DNA of 64,000 bases from Flexithrix dorotheae DSM 6795 (GCF_000379765.1 NZ_KB903434.1:212075-276074); one strand, 5' to 3'; positions 8,559 through 17,072 are shown, counted from the first letter of the stretch. Notes: generated by a model not told the origin, from the letters alone. Numbers and translations are program-made.

Positions 8559-8566
8559 TATTTTTG
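8559..8566 (+). promoter_or_regulatory. -7 box (TATTTTTG) of marR
   Basis: This is an exact match to TAnnTTTG, 27 bases before the ATG at 8594 and just downstream of the palindrome. No good -33 element is seen at normal spacing, as expected if the promoter is weak or the palindrome occupies that region. Confidence 0.5.
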
Positions 8567-8593
8567 TTAAAAACCTCATCATACTGGCTAAAT

Positions 8594-9121
8594 ATGACAC
8601 AATTCCCTGACAAGCAAAAAAGGTCCATTGATTTTAGTATAAAAGCAGCATGGCTGGCCATATCTAAAATGTATAACTATATAGGATCTGAATTTGACAT
8701 TACCCATTCTTCCGGTTTTGTACTCCTTAATATTGACAGAGAATATGGTACTCCTGCTACTAAAATTGCCCCTCTGTTGGGTATGGAAGCCAGAAGCTTA
8801 ACCAGGATGTTAAAATCTATGGAGGAAAAGGGACTTATCTGTAGAAAGGCAGATATGCAAGACAAGAGAAAGGTCATTATTTTTCTCACCGAAGAAGGAA
8901 AAGTAAAAAGAGAACTAGCCAGACAATCTGTTAAATATTTTCACAATAAAATTCAGGAGGAAGTTGGAGAAGAAGAACTGGAAATTTTTTTCCGTGTGAT
9001 TGAAAATGTTCATTTTGTTATAGAGCATTTGGATGAGAAGGATGCAGAGGAAAAAATATTTGGTGAAGCTCAAAAAAAACTGGGCAAACCAATTATAAAA
9101 AACAGAAATGAGGTAACTTAA
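8594..9121 (+). CDS. MarR family transcriptional regulator
   Basis: This 175-residue winged-helix repressor has its HTH and wing at about 50-100: ATKIAPLLGMEARSLTRMLK as the recognition region, then GLICRKADMQDKRKVIIFLT with the conserved D-x-R wing. The ATG at 8594 is chosen over an in-frame TTG at 8564, which lies inside the -7 box. It is 87 bases upstream of a FadN-type beta-oxidation gene on the same strand. MarR regulators in this position commonly control fatty-acid degradation genes in response to acyl-CoA, which is an inference here. The C-terminal 35 residues are charged and extend past the usual MarR fold. Confidence 0.85.
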   Translation: MTQFPDKQKRSIDFSIKAAWLAISKMYNYIGSEFDITHSSGFVLLNIDREYGTPATKIAPLLGMEARSLTRMLKSMEEKGLICRKADMQDKRKVIIFLTEEGKVKRELARQSVKYFHNKIQEEVGEEELEIFFRVIENVHFVIEHLDEKDAEEKIFGEAQKKLGKPIIKNRNEVT

Positions 9122-9208
9122 TATTTAATTTACGCAAACTCAAACAATTTCTATTTGGATATCAAATCCAATTACCAAAATAAAACTTAATCAATAAAAC
9201 TGGTTGAT

Positions 9209-11614
9209 ATGAAAAACAGATCAATTAAAAAGGTAGCTGTCCTCGGATCAGGTGTAATGGGATCCCGAATCGCCTGCCACTTTGCCAATATCGGTGTGCA
9301 GGTACTCCTGCTGGATATTGTTCCTAAAGAACTTAATGCCAAAGAACAAGCTAAAGGACTTTCACTGGAATCTCCTCTTGTAAGAAATAGAATAGTAAAT
9401 GATGCCTTGCAATTTGCATTAAAATCAAAACCATCTCCTGTGTTTGATAAATCTGTGGCTTCGAAGATTTCCACTGGAAATTTTGAAGACGACATGAGCA
9501 AAATAGGCGAATGTGATTGGATTATAGAGGTGGTAGTGGAGAAATTGGAAATTAAAAAAATTGTTTTTGAACAAGTTGAAAAATATCGAAAGCCTGGTAC
9601 TTTAATTACTTCAAACACCTCAGGAATTCCAATGTTCCTCATGTGTGAAGGAAGAAGTGAAGACTTTAAAAAGCATTTTTGTGGAACCCACTTTTTTAAC
9701 CCACCAAGATATCTAAGGTTATTGGAAATAATTCCCGGACCTGAAACTGATCCACAAATTATTGATTTCCTTATGCATTATGGAGATCTTTTCCTGGGTA
9801 AAGAAACAGTTTACTGTAAGGATACTCCAGCATTTATTGCCAATAGAATTGGGGTATATGCGATTATGTCGGCTATGCATACCATTGAAGAAATGGGGCT
9901 AACTGTTGGGGAGGTAGATAAAATTACCGGGCCTGTAATTGGAAGAGCAAAATCAGCTACTTTTAGAACTACAGATGTGGTGGGGTTAGACACCATGGTA
10001 AATGTTTCTAATAACCTGTATGGAATACTTAAACACGATGAATCAAGAGAAAAATTCCAATTACCAAAAATTGTAAAGGAATTATACGATCGAAAATGGC
10101 TTGGAGATAAAACCGGTCAGGGTTACTTCAAGAAAACCCAAAATGAAAAAGGTGAGAAGGAAATTCTTGAGTTAGACTTAAAGACTTTTGAATACGTGCC
10201 AAGAACTAAAGCTAATTTTGCCTCCCTGGCACAAGTAAAAGAGATTGAAGATGTAAAAGAAAGGATCAAAGTTTTGGTGAATGCCAATGATAAGGCAGGA
10301 GAATTCCTGAGGAAATCCTTTTACGATACATTCAAATACTGTTCTTTCAGAATTCCTGAGATAGCCGATGAATTATATAAAATTGATCAGGCAGTCTCAG
10401 CAGGATTTGCCTGGGAAACTGGTCCATTCGAAACCTGGGATATTCTTGGATTAAAAGAAACTACTCTTAAAATGGAAGAGGCAGGTTTCAAACCTGCACA
10501 ATGGATTTATGATTTGCTTGAAAGTGGTGCTGATTCTTTCTATAAAATGGAGAATGGAGTCAAAAAATACTACGATATTGAAAGCAAATCTTATAAAGTA
10601 ATTCCTGGTTCAGAAGGATTAATTTATCTGGATACCTTAAGAAAAACCAACAAGGTTTGGGGAAATGCGGGGACCACTCTTTTCGATCTGGGAGATGGCA
10701 TTTTAGGATTGGAGTTTCATTCAAAAATGAATTCCATTGGTACTGAAACTATTGAAGGTTTACATACCGCAATTACCAAAGCAGAAGAAGAATTTAAAGG
10801 ATTAGTGATTGGGAATGAGGGACAACAATTTTCAGCAGGCGCTAATTTAGCCATGTTGTTCATGTTTGCCTGTGACCAGGAATGGGATGAAATCAATATG
10901 ATGATTGCCCAATTCCAGAAAACCATGATGAGAGCAAGGTTTTCATCCGTTCCGGTAATTTCAGCTCCTTCCGGATTGGCATTGGGTGGAGGATGTGAAC
11001 TTTCCATGCACTGTGATGCTATTCAGGGACATGTAGAAACTTATATGGGACTTGTAGAAGTTGGTGTTGGATTGATACCGGGAGGAGGCGGAACCAAAGA
11101 AATGACCCTGAGAGCTTCAGATTCTTTTGTAACCGGTGATCCTGAATTCAACAGGCTACAGGAACATTTTATGACCATTGCCACTGCAAAAGTAGCTACA
11201 TCAGCCAGAGAAGCCCAAAACTTAGGTTTCTTTAAAGCTTCCGATGGATTTACTTTAAACAGATCAAGATTATTGGCTGATGCCAAAGCAAAAGCGCTTG
11301 AACTGGCAAATGCAGGTTATTCTCAGCCGGTGGAGAGGAAAGACATAAAAGTTCAGGGAAAAGCGGGGATGGCCATGTTTGAAGCGGGAATAGCGGCTAT
11401 GTTGTACGGAAATTATGCTTCCGAGCACGATGCCAAAATTGCCAAAAAAGTAAGTTATGTGATGAATGGAGGTGATCTTTCCCAGCCAACTTTGGTTTCG
11501 GAGCAATATCTCTTAGACCTTGAAAGGGAAGCTTTCCTAAGTTTATGTGGTGAACCTAAAACTTTAGAAAGAATTCAGAGCATACTCTTTAAAGGAAAAC
11601 CATTAAGGAACTAA
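9209..11614 (+). CDS. fadN: 3-hydroxyacyl-CoA dehydrogenase / enoyl-CoA hydratase (FadN-type)
   Basis: This 801-residue bifunctional beta-oxidation enzyme has the dehydrogenase first and the hydratase last, as in Bacillus FadN and opposite to proteobacterial FadB. The NAD loop is VLGSGVMGSR near 11-20, with the dehydrogenase motifs HFFNPPRYLRLLEIIPG and FIANRIG. A second 3HCDH C-terminal segment follows around 290-430. The crotonase part has GNEGQQFSAGANL and the oxyanion-hole segment GLALGGGCELS, then EVGVGLIPGGGG. It hydrates enoyl-CoA and oxidises the 3-hydroxyacyl-CoA in the cytoplasm. The gene sits between marR and a thiolase. The usual acyl-CoA dehydrogenase of such operons is not in this window. 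Confidence 0.92.
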   Translation: MKNRSIKKVAVLGSGVMGSRIACHFANIGVQVLLLDIVPKELNAKEQAKGLSLESPLVRNRIVNDALQFALKSKPSPVFDKSVASKISTGNFEDDMSKIGECDWIIEVVVEKLEIKKIVFEQVEKYRKPGTLITSNTSGIPMFLMCEGRSEDFKKHFCGTHFFNPPRYLRLLEIIPGPETDPQIIDFLMHYGDLFLGKETVYCKDTPAFIANRIGVYAIMSAMHTIEEMGLTVGEVDKITGPVIGRAKSATFRTTDVVGLDTMVNVSNNLYGILKHDESREKFQLPKIVKELYDRKWLGDKTGQGYFKKTQNEKGEKEILELDLKTFEYVPRTKANFASLAQVKEIEDVKERIKVLVNANDKAGEFLRKSFYDTFKYCSFRIPEIADELYKIDQAVSAGFAWETGPFETWDILGLKETTLKMEEAGFKPAQWIYDLLESGADSFYKMENGVKKYYDIESKSYKVIPGSEGLIYLDTLRKTNKVWGNAGTTLFDLGDGILGLEFHSKMNSIGTETIEGLHTAITKAEEEFKGLVIGNEGQQFSAGANLAMLFMFACDQEWDEINMMIAQFQKTMMRARFSSVPVISAPSGLALGGGCELSMHCDAIQGHVETYMGLVEVGVGLIPGGGGTKEMTLRASDSFVTGDPEFNRLQEHFMTIATAKVATSAREAQNLGFFKASDGFTLNRSRLLADAKAKALELANAGYSQPVERKDIKVQGKAGMAMFEAGIAAMLYGNYASEHDAKIAKKVSYVMNGGDLSQPTLVSEQYLLDLEREAFLSLCGEPKTLERIQSILFKGKPLRN

Positions 11615-11660
11615 GTACCAGTACTATTTTATTTTGAGATAAATCATCTTATTATAAAAT

Positions 11661-11697
11661 AGTTGTGGGACAAATGGATATATTATTTTGTCCAACT
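11661..11697 (+). other. Long imperfect hairpin between fadN and thiolase genes
   Basis: AGTTG-TG-GGACAAA pairs with TTTTGTCCAACT, forming about 12 pairs with a two-base bulge. There is no U-tail, so it is more likely an mRNA-processing or stability element, or a partial attenuator, than a terminator. Confidence 0.35.
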
Positions 11698-11805
11698 ACT
11701 TAAAACTTGTTCTTTAAAGAAACTTTAAAAAATTATTAATCATTAAATATTCCAGGACTTTTTGATTTCTCAAAATCTGGATTTTTAAATAAAAATATTA
11801 AAACT

Positions 11806-12981
11806 ATGGAAGCATATATAGTTGCAGGATATAGATCAGCCGTGGGGAAATCCAAAAAAGGGGGTTTCAGATTTACCAGACCAGATGATCTGGCAGCAGA
11901 TGTAATCAAACACCTTGTAGCCTCAGTCCCAAATTTTGATGCCAAAAGAGTTGATGATTTAGTAGTGGGTTGTGCAATTCCCGAAGCGGAACAAGGCATG
12001 CAAATGGGAAGAATGATTTCTTTATTGGCTTTACCAATGGAAGTTCCGGGCTTTATTGTGAACCGGTATTGTGGTTCCGGAGTAGAAGCTATAGCAATTG
12101 CCTCAGCTAAAATCAAAGCAGGAATGGCCGATTGTATTATTGCCGGAGGAGCCGAATCTATGTCAATGGTGCCTATGCTCGGGTATAAAACTGCATTGAA
12201 TTATAAAATTGCAGAGCAAAACCCTGAATATTATTTAAGTATGGGACTGACAGCTGAAGAAGTAGCGAAAGATTTTGATATTACCAGAGAGCAGGCTGAC
12301 GAATTTTCCTATAATTCACACCAAAAAGCAATTAATGCAATTAAGGAAGGGAAATTTAAAGATGAGATTGTACCCATAAATGTGGAGGAAACTTATGTAG
12401 ATGCAAACGGTCAGAAGAAATCGAGAAGTTTTGTAGTAGATACCGATGAAGGCCCAAGGGCTGATACCAGTATCGATGTATTAGGGAACCTGAGACCAGC
12501 TTTTAAAATGGGTGGTCAGGTAACTGCAGGTAACTCTTCTCAAACTTCTGATGGTGCAGCCTTTGTGATGGTAATGTCTGAAAAAATGGTGAAAGAGCTT
12601 AATCTTGAGCCTATTGCCAGAATGGTTACTTATCAGGTGGCTGGAGTTAACCCCAGAGTAATGGGAATTGGGCCTGTGGAAGCCGTGCCTAAAGCTTTGA
12701 AATATGCCGGTTTAAAACTTTCAGATATTGAGCAGGTAGAACTAAATGAAGCCTTTGCGGCCCAGTCTCTGGCTGTAATCAAAGAATTAGGGGTTGATCC
12801 GGATATCGTAAATGTGAATGGCGGAGCAGTAGCCTTAGGTCATCCACTAGGCTGTACTGGTGCCAAATTATCTGTTCAGCTATTTAATGAAATGCGGAGA
12901 AGAAAGCAAAAATATGGAATGGTAACGGCTTGTGTAGGTGGAGGCCAGGGTGTAGCAGGTATTTACGAGCTCTTATCTTAA
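11806..12981 (+). CDS. fadA: Acetyl-CoA C-acyltransferase (thiolase)
   Basis: This 391-residue thiolase has its catalytic residues intact: nucleophile C89 in NRYCGSG, NEAFAAQ, the His in [15 protein letters not shown] and the second Cys in [10 protein letters not shown]. It cleaves 3-ketoacyl-CoA to acetyl-CoA and a shortened acyl-CoA. It lies 191 bases after fadN on the same strand and forms the final beta-oxidation step with it. The length and the VNRYCGSG nucleophile motif fit a FadA-type thiolase, although a biosynthetic acetyl-CoA acetyltransferase cannot be fully excluded. Transcription is expected to end at the terminator at 13096-13128. Confidence 0.92.
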   Translation: MEAYIVAGYRSAVGKSKKGGFRFTRPDDLAADVIKHLVASVPNFDAKRVDDLVVGCAIPEAEQGMQMGRMISLLALPMEVPGFIVNRYCGSGVEAIAIASAKIKAGMADCIIAGGAESMSMVPMLGYKTALNYKIAEQNPEYYLSMGLTAEEVAKDFDITREQADEFSYNSHQKAINAIKEGKFKDEIVPINVEETYVDANGQKKSRSFVVDTDEGPRADTSIDVLGNLRPAFKMGGQVTAGNSSQTSDGAAFVMVMSEKMVKELNLEPIARMVTYQVAGVNPRVMGIGPVEAVPKALKYAGLKLSDIEQVELNEAFAAQSLAVIKELGVDPDIVNVNGGAVALGHPLGCTGAKLSVQLFNEMRRRKQKYGMVTACVGGGQGVAGIYELLS

Positions 12982-13055
12982 ATAGAAATTAGTTTGGAAC
13001 TTTGTAAGTTGTTTGCAAAAAACTTTTAAATACTTACAACTGATCCTCATTTATA

Positions 13056-13078
13056 AGTCATAGCGGTTCGCTATAACT
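13056..13078 (+). other. Small hairpin downstream of thiolase gene
   Basis: ATAGCG-GTT-CGCTAT is a perfect 6-bp stem with a three-base loop, extended by AGT/ACT after one mismatch. There is no U-tail. It precedes the true terminator by about 20 bases and may be a 3'-end stability element. Confidence 0.3.
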
Positions 13079-13095
13079 TTAAGTAAGTTGACCGT

Positions 13096-13128
13096 AAAAA
13101 AATGCCTGGCTTTTGCCAGGTTTTTTTT
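13096..13128 (+). terminator. Rho-independent terminator of the beta-oxidation operon
   Basis: CCTGGC-TTTT-GCCAGG (13105-13120) is followed by eight T residues. It lies 115 bases past the thiolase stop. It would fall inside the coding sequence if the next gene began at the in-frame TTG at 13088, which argues for a later start. Confidence 0.8.
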
Positions 13129-13159
13129 GCATTTCACTTTCTTCAAAAGCATTCCAGTT

Positions 13160-13981
13160 TTGACTAAAAAATTTTTTACATACAAAAATTCCAAAATCTC
13201 CTATCACAGTTGGGGGAAAGGAGAAGAAGTACTAATTCTATTTCACGGATTTGGTGATAGGGCTGCCCTTTTTGATGTATTGGAAACTTCACTAGGGCAA
13301 CATTATAAGGCTTTTGCAATTAGTTTTCCCTATCACGGCCACACGGAATGGAAAGAAGGGCTTTTTACAAAAACTGATATCGTTAATTTTATCAAAATTA
13401 TTCTGGAAAAAGAAAAAGCATCCTCCTTTTCAATATTAGGCTACAGTATGGGTGGAAAAATCACCATGAACATGGTGGAGGTTTTTGCCGATCAAATTAA
13501 TAAAGTTATTCTCCTTGCCCCGGATGGTATAAAAACTCATCTTTTATACGATATTCACGGGCTTCCACTCTGGTTTATACGTTTGTTTAAATTTCTATTG
13601 AAAAGGCCAAAAACTTTTTTTAAGCTCAATAAAGTCATTTATAAATGGGGATTCTTATCCAAATTTCTTTATGATTTTACCAAAAATCATTTTAGCACAA
13701 CACCACAAAGGGAAAGGTTTTTCAATGTATCAGAATCAATTCATGATTTTAAACCCGACCTGAATAAGCTAAAAATGATATTGAATCAGAAAAATATTCC
13801 CTTGGAAATGTTTTTGGGAGAAAGAGACGAAGTGATATTACCAGAGTCCGGGGAAATACTAAAAGAGGGTCTGAAAAATTGCCAGGTCACTTTTTTACCT
13901 AAGGGTCACTTATTGGTAGATGAAGATTTAAACAAGGTTTTCAATAGCAGGATTTTTAATTCAGAAATTAAAAACACATAA
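13160..13981 (+). CDS. Alpha/beta hydrolase
   Basis: This 273-residue alpha/beta-hydrolase-fold protein has the oxyanion loop ILFHGFGD, the nucleophile elbow GYSMGG, the acid region FLGERDEV and the catalytic His in PKGHLL. The substrate is unknown; esterase, lipase or thioesterase roles all fit the family. The reading frame is open back to a TTG at 13088, but those codons contain a complete terminator, so the TTG at 13160 (start TKKFFTYKNSK) is preferred. There is no ATG before the conserved core. Whether it has its own promoter or is reached by read-through from the thiolase gene is unclear. miaE follows 66 bases later. Confidence 0.75.
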   Translation: MTKKFFTYKNSKISYHSWGKGEEVLILFHGFGDRAALFDVLETSLGQHYKAFAISFPYHGHTEWKEGLFTKTDIVNFIKIILEKEKASSFSILGYSMGGKITMNMVEVFADQINKVILLAPDGIKTHLLYDIHGLPLWFIRLFKFLLKRPKTFFKLNKVIYKWGFLSKFLYDFTKNHFSTTPQRERFFNVSESIHDFKPDLNKLKMILNQKNIPLEMFLGERDEVILPESGEILKEGLKNCQVTFLPKGHLLVDEDLNKVFNSRIFNSEIKNT

Positions 13982-14047
13982 TATTAGGCTAATTTTTCGG
14001 GCTACTTTCTAATTTTGGGAAAATTTTAAACCTTTAGGGATAGGATA

Positions 14048-14635
14048 ATGAAGTATTCAGTTGATTTAATGGTTAAATCCAGTGATGCATGGATTGCTGC
14101 AGTGAAAAATGATTTTGATTCTTTTCTTCAGGATCATGCAGATTGTGAAAGAAAAGCCTCTGCTATGGCCATGAGCTTTGTGGCTAAATATCCAGACAGA
14201 AATGAAATTATTCCTGAGCTTATAGAAACAGCCATTGAGGAGCTGGAACATTTCCAGCAGGTTTTTGATATCATGAAAAGTCGGGGAGTATCATTGGCCA
14301 AAGAAATGACCAAGGATTTATATATTCAAAAATTAATGGCACTTAGCCATGGAGGTACTCCTGAAACACGGTTTCGTGACCGACTTTTGCTGGCTTCAAT
14401 TATTGAATGCAGGGGTTGTGAAAGATTCAAACTGGTGAGTGAAAATCTGGAGGATGAAGAACTTTCCAAATTCTACAAAGTGCTGTGGACTTCCGAAGCC
14501 AAACACGGAAATATTTTTGTGAAAATGGCACTCAATTATTTTGAAGAAACATCAGTTTATAACCGACTGGATGAATTAATTGAAAAGGAAGCTGAAGTGC
14601 TTAATTCCCTTGAAATCCGTTCGGCCCTTCACTAG
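14048..14635 (+). CDS. miaE: tRNA 2-(methylthio)-N6-isopentenyladenosine-37 hydroxylase
   Basis: This 195-residue diiron enzyme hydroxylates the isopentenyl side chain of ms2i6A at position 37 of tRNA. The carboxylate/His ligand motifs of the ferritin-like four-helix bundle are visible: HADCERKASAMAMSF, AIEELEHFQQV, ECRGCERF and SEAKHGNIF. The length matches the family. It follows the alpha/beta hydrolase on the same strand. The reaction needs oxygen, which suggests an aerobic or microaerobic lifestyle. Confidence 0.88.
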   Translation: MKYSVDLMVKSSDAWIAAVKNDFDSFLQDHADCERKASAMAMSFVAKYPDRNEIIPELIETAIEELEHFQQVFDIMKSRGVSLAKEMTKDLYIQKLMALSHGGTPETRFRDRLLLASIIECRGCERFKLVSENLEDEELSKFYKVLWTSEAKHGNIFVKMALNYFEETSVYNRLDELIEKEAEVLNSLEIRSALH

Positions 14636-14660
14636 TTCTCTCTAAAAAAGCAAGGGATTT

Positions 14661-14699
14661 TTTCGTACAAAGGGTGTTCAATTTGTACGGTTTCGTACA
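14661..14699. promoter_or_regulatory. Clustered CGTAC motifs upstream of small genes
   Basis: TTTCGTACA occurs at 14661-14669 and again exactly 30 bases later at 14691-14699. Between them TTTGTACG (14682-14689) forms an inverted repeat with CGTACAAA (14664-14671). The regular spacing suggests a protein-binding site controlling the 36-residue membrane peptide downstream. The binding protein is unknown. Confidence 0.35.
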
Positions 14700-14800
14700 C
14701 AATTCTCTAAGCAAGTTTATTCTTAAACAATTATATATCAACAACTTACCACTGGTGGCATCTCCTTTGAACTTTCAATAACAAATAGAAGACAAAAGAA

Positions 14801-14911
14801 ATGGAACGGACATGTTTACATAGAAATTTAGAAAAAGTTATTGAATTTACTTTACCAGTTGCCCTTATTTTATCCGTACTTACATTGGTACTCATTAGTA
14901 TTTTAGCCTAA
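14801..14911 (+). CDS. Small single-pass membrane peptide (36 residues)
   Basis: This short ATG-initiated frame encodes a charged N-terminus (MERTCLHRNLEKVIEF) followed by one predicted transmembrane helix of about 18 residues (PVALILSVLTLVLISILA) ending at the stop. A purine-rich stretch (GAAGACAAAAGAA) precedes the ATG. The composition is typical of bacterial small membrane proteins, but chance cannot be excluded at this length. It lies 39 bases upstream of another small gene on the same strand and downstream of the clustered CGTAC motifs. Confidence 0.45.
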   Translation: MERTCLHRNLEKVIEFTLPVALILSVLTLVLISILA

Positions 14912-14950
14912 TAAGAAAGCACCGGTTCACCAGATTAAATTGAGAATATT

Positions 14951-15277
14951 ATGAGCTTGAAATTAACGGTTATCAAAACGAAAGATGAACATTGGGAAAG
15001 GAGTTTTGGTTTTCCCCATGATGGAATAAGATTAGAATTTTCACAGGAACACGATATCAGGCAGCTTGAAGATGTTACCAGTGTGTTTATAAAAAAAGGA
15101 AGTGATCTTTTTTCTGCCTTCAATAATAATCTTAATAAGGTTTTTCAACTTGGAGTAGAGAAAGCACTTCAAATTGTGATCAGTGAAATTGAAAACCTTG
15201 ATGTAAGTAATCAAACAAAAAATTTGTTAACTGAAAAGTTTGAACAAAGGCTAAAACAAGAAGCCTTTTCTGGTTAA
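14951..15277 (+). CDS. Hypothetical protein, 108 residues
   Basis: I do not recognise this protein. It is soluble, with a short beta-rich start (LKLTVIKTKDEHWERSFGF, GIRLEFS) and a charged helical C-terminal half (about 50-105) that could mediate oligomerisation. Its close spacing to the small membrane peptide suggests a two-gene unit. It has no signal peptide. Confidence 0.5.
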   Translation: MSLKLTVIKTKDEHWERSFGFPHDGIRLEFSQEHDIRQLEDVTSVFIKKGSDLFSAFNNNLNKVFQLGVEKALQIVISEIENLDVSNQTKNLLTEKFEQRLKQEAFSG

Positions 15278-15531
15278 CTCAATAATGCCCAAATCTTTTG
15301 TCCTAGTCTTTTTTTGCCCATATAACTCATTGGTAATGAATTTAAACCAGTGTAGTTTAACCTTTATTAATTTCACTTCTCTCTCCTTTTAATTATCTTC
15401 ACAAAGTATTTTCCAATCGAATCAACCTAATCTCACTATTTTCGTAAACCCACAGGGTTACTTTTCATGTAATTTTTTATCAATTTTCGTATATTTATAA
15501 TACTAATCAAACTCAAAACTTTTTAACAATC

Positions 15532-16458
15532 ATGCAAATTTTTAAACAGGGGATCTTTGTTTTATTCATGTCCATTTTTCTTGCAACAGGTACCCAACTT
15601 GCAAAAGCCCAGGAATTAAAACTAAAGAAAAGAGTAGCAGTTTTCGTATTTGAAGATAAGACTGACAAAGGCTGGAGATGGTGGAATAACAAGTCAGTTG
15701 GGGAAGGGATGTCGGATATGCTTACAACAGAGCTGGTAAAAAGCGAGGAATTTATAGTAATAGAAAGAGCAGAACTTGATGAAATTTTGGCAGAACAAAA
15801 ACTAGGACTTTCCGGAGCTGTAACCGAACAAAGTGCAGCAGAAATTGGAAAATTATTAGGGGTAGAATTAGCAGTAGTGGGAGCAGTGACCGAATTTGGA
15901 TATAAGGATAATAAAACCGGTGGTCGAATTAAAGGAATTGGTATAGGAGTAAGTAATCAATCTGCAACAGTTGGCGTAGATTGTAGATTTATAAATACAA
16001 CCACAGGAGAAATTATTGCAGCAGATCATTTCCTTAAAGAAAAATCGACAAAAGGGGTAAAGTTTAATACCAGTGGTTTAAGTTTTGATTCCCAAAAAAA
16101 GTTTGATGAATCATTAGTAGGAAAAGCAGCTAGAGAAGCCATTGAAGAAGTTACTGAAATGCTTAAAGAAAATATGCCAAATGTACCATGGCAGGCTAAA
16201 GTGGTAACCGCCAAAAATGGAGCAGTATTCATAAATGTTGGAGCAAATCATGGAGTGAAGCCTGGCGATTCCTTTGTGATTTACAAAAAAGGTGAAGAAT
16301 TAATTGATCCAGACACAGGTTTGTCTCTTGGTAGTATGGATACCAAAATTGGAGAAATTAAAGTAACAAATGCTTCCCTGGGTAATGGAAAAGCTTCTCA
16401 ATGTGCAATTGTAAATGGTGACGGCTTTAAATCCGGAGATTTTGTAAGGATTCAGTAA
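15532..16458 (+). CDS. CsgG/HfaB-like protein with signal peptide
   Basis: This 308-residue secreted protein has an N-terminal signal peptide (GIFVLFMSIFLATG, cleavage probably after AKA). The core matches the CsgG/HfaB-like family: KKRVAVFVFEDKTD, GEGMSDMLTTELVKSEEFIVIERAELDEILAEQK, then IGKLLGVELAVVGAVTEF. The domain after about residue 225 (GAVFINVGANHGVKPGDSFVIYKKGEELIDPDTG) resembles the small C-terminal beta domain found in FlgT-like or related envelope proteins. Unlike CsgG it has no lipobox Cys and no csgA/B/E/F neighbours, so a curli-export role is unlikely. A periplasmic or outer-membrane-associated role is inferred. Confidence 0.72.
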   Translation: MQIFKQGIFVLFMSIFLATGTQLAKAQELKLKKRVAVFVFEDKTDKGWRWWNNKSVGEGMSDMLTTELVKSEEFIVIERAELDEILAEQKLGLSGAVTEQSAAEIGKLLGVELAVVGAVTEFGYKDNKTGGRIKGIGIGVSNQSATVGVDCRFINTTTGEIIAADHFLKEKSTKGVKFNTSGLSFDSQKKFDESLVGKAAREAIEEVTEMLKENMPNVPWQAKVVTAKNGAVFINVGANHGVKPGDSFVIYKKGEELIDPDTGLSLGSMDTKIGEIKVTNASLGNGKASQCAIVNGDGFKSGDFVRIQ

Positions 16459-16480
16459 TTGCAAAAAAAATATTTTCTCG

Positions 16481-16516
16481 AAAAGCACTTGTAAACCAAG
16501 TGCTTTTTTTATTTTT
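16481..16516 (+). terminator. Rho-independent terminator
   Basis: AAAAGCACTTG (16481-16491) pairs perfectly with CAAGTGCTTTT (16497-16507) around a five-base loop and runs into a T-rich tail. It ends the CsgG-like gene. Confidence 0.85.
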
Positions 16517-16559
16517 AGGTGTAGAGTCCGAAATATCTTACTACTATTGAAAGAAAAAA

Positions 16560-17072
16560 TTGGAAAGCCAAAAAAGGGAAATTACGCTTGAAGAGTTTAA
16601 AACTTTATTCGATACTTACTATGAAAGCATCAAAAATTTTCTCTATTTCAAAACCGGAGAAATTGGGCTGGCAGAAGATTTAGCTCAGGACGTCTTTGTG
16701 AAATTATGGGAAAATAAAAAAGAGATTAAACTGGAATCCATAAAATCATATTTATATACTATAGCGAATAACCTGGCTATCAATCAGTTGAAACACCGAA
16801 AAATTGTTTTCGAATTTGTAGCCAGGAAACCGGGCAAAGAGTCGGTGGAAACTCCTGAATATATTATTGAATCTAAAGAATTTCACGAAAAACTAAAACA
16901 TGCCCTGGCAGGCATTCCTGACAAAAGCCGGGAAGTTTTCCTCATGAACAGAATCGAAGGGTTTACTTATCAGGAAATTGCAGACAGACTTGAATTGAGT
17001 GTAAAAGCTGTTGAAAAGCGAATGCACAAGGCTCTTCACATTATCAGGGAAAAAATCGGGCAAAAAATTTAG
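16560..17072 (+). CDS. ECF sigma-70 factor with TTG start
   Basis: This 170-residue extracytoplasmic-function sigma factor has region 2 (YYESIKNFLYFKTGEIGLAEDLAQDVFVKLWEN, shown here in part) and region 4 (SREVFLMNRIEGFTYQEIA followed by LELSVKAVEKRMHKAL). An in-frame TGA at 16548-16550 and the absence of an in-frame ATG before region 4 force the TTG at 16560, which is preceded by a purine-rich AAAGAAAAAA. A FecR-type anti-sigma lies downstream, separated by the TonB receptor and DUF4249 genes. This suggests the sigma factor drives the receptor in response to an external ligand. Confidence 0.85.
   Translation: MESQKREITLEEFKTLFDTYYESIKNFLYFKTGEIGLAEDLAQDVFVKLWENKKEIKLESIKSYLYTIANNLAINQLKHRKIVFEFVARKPGKESVETPEYIIESKEFHEKLKHALAGIPDKSREVFLMNRIEGFTYQEIADRLELSVKAVEKRMHKALHIIREKIGQKI

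Larger units (their letters stand above)
8107..8593. other. Divergent intergenic region upstream of marR
   Basis: This 487-base, very AT-rich region lies between the receiver-like gene and marR. ATTCTAAT occurs three times, at 8231-8238, 8247-8254 and 8253-8260 (the last two overlapping). The marR operator and -7 box are near the right end. Confidence 0.4.

Noticed and set aside
9187..9642. 151-residue open frame on the minus strand
   Set aside because: It is the antisense shadow of the FadN-type gene.
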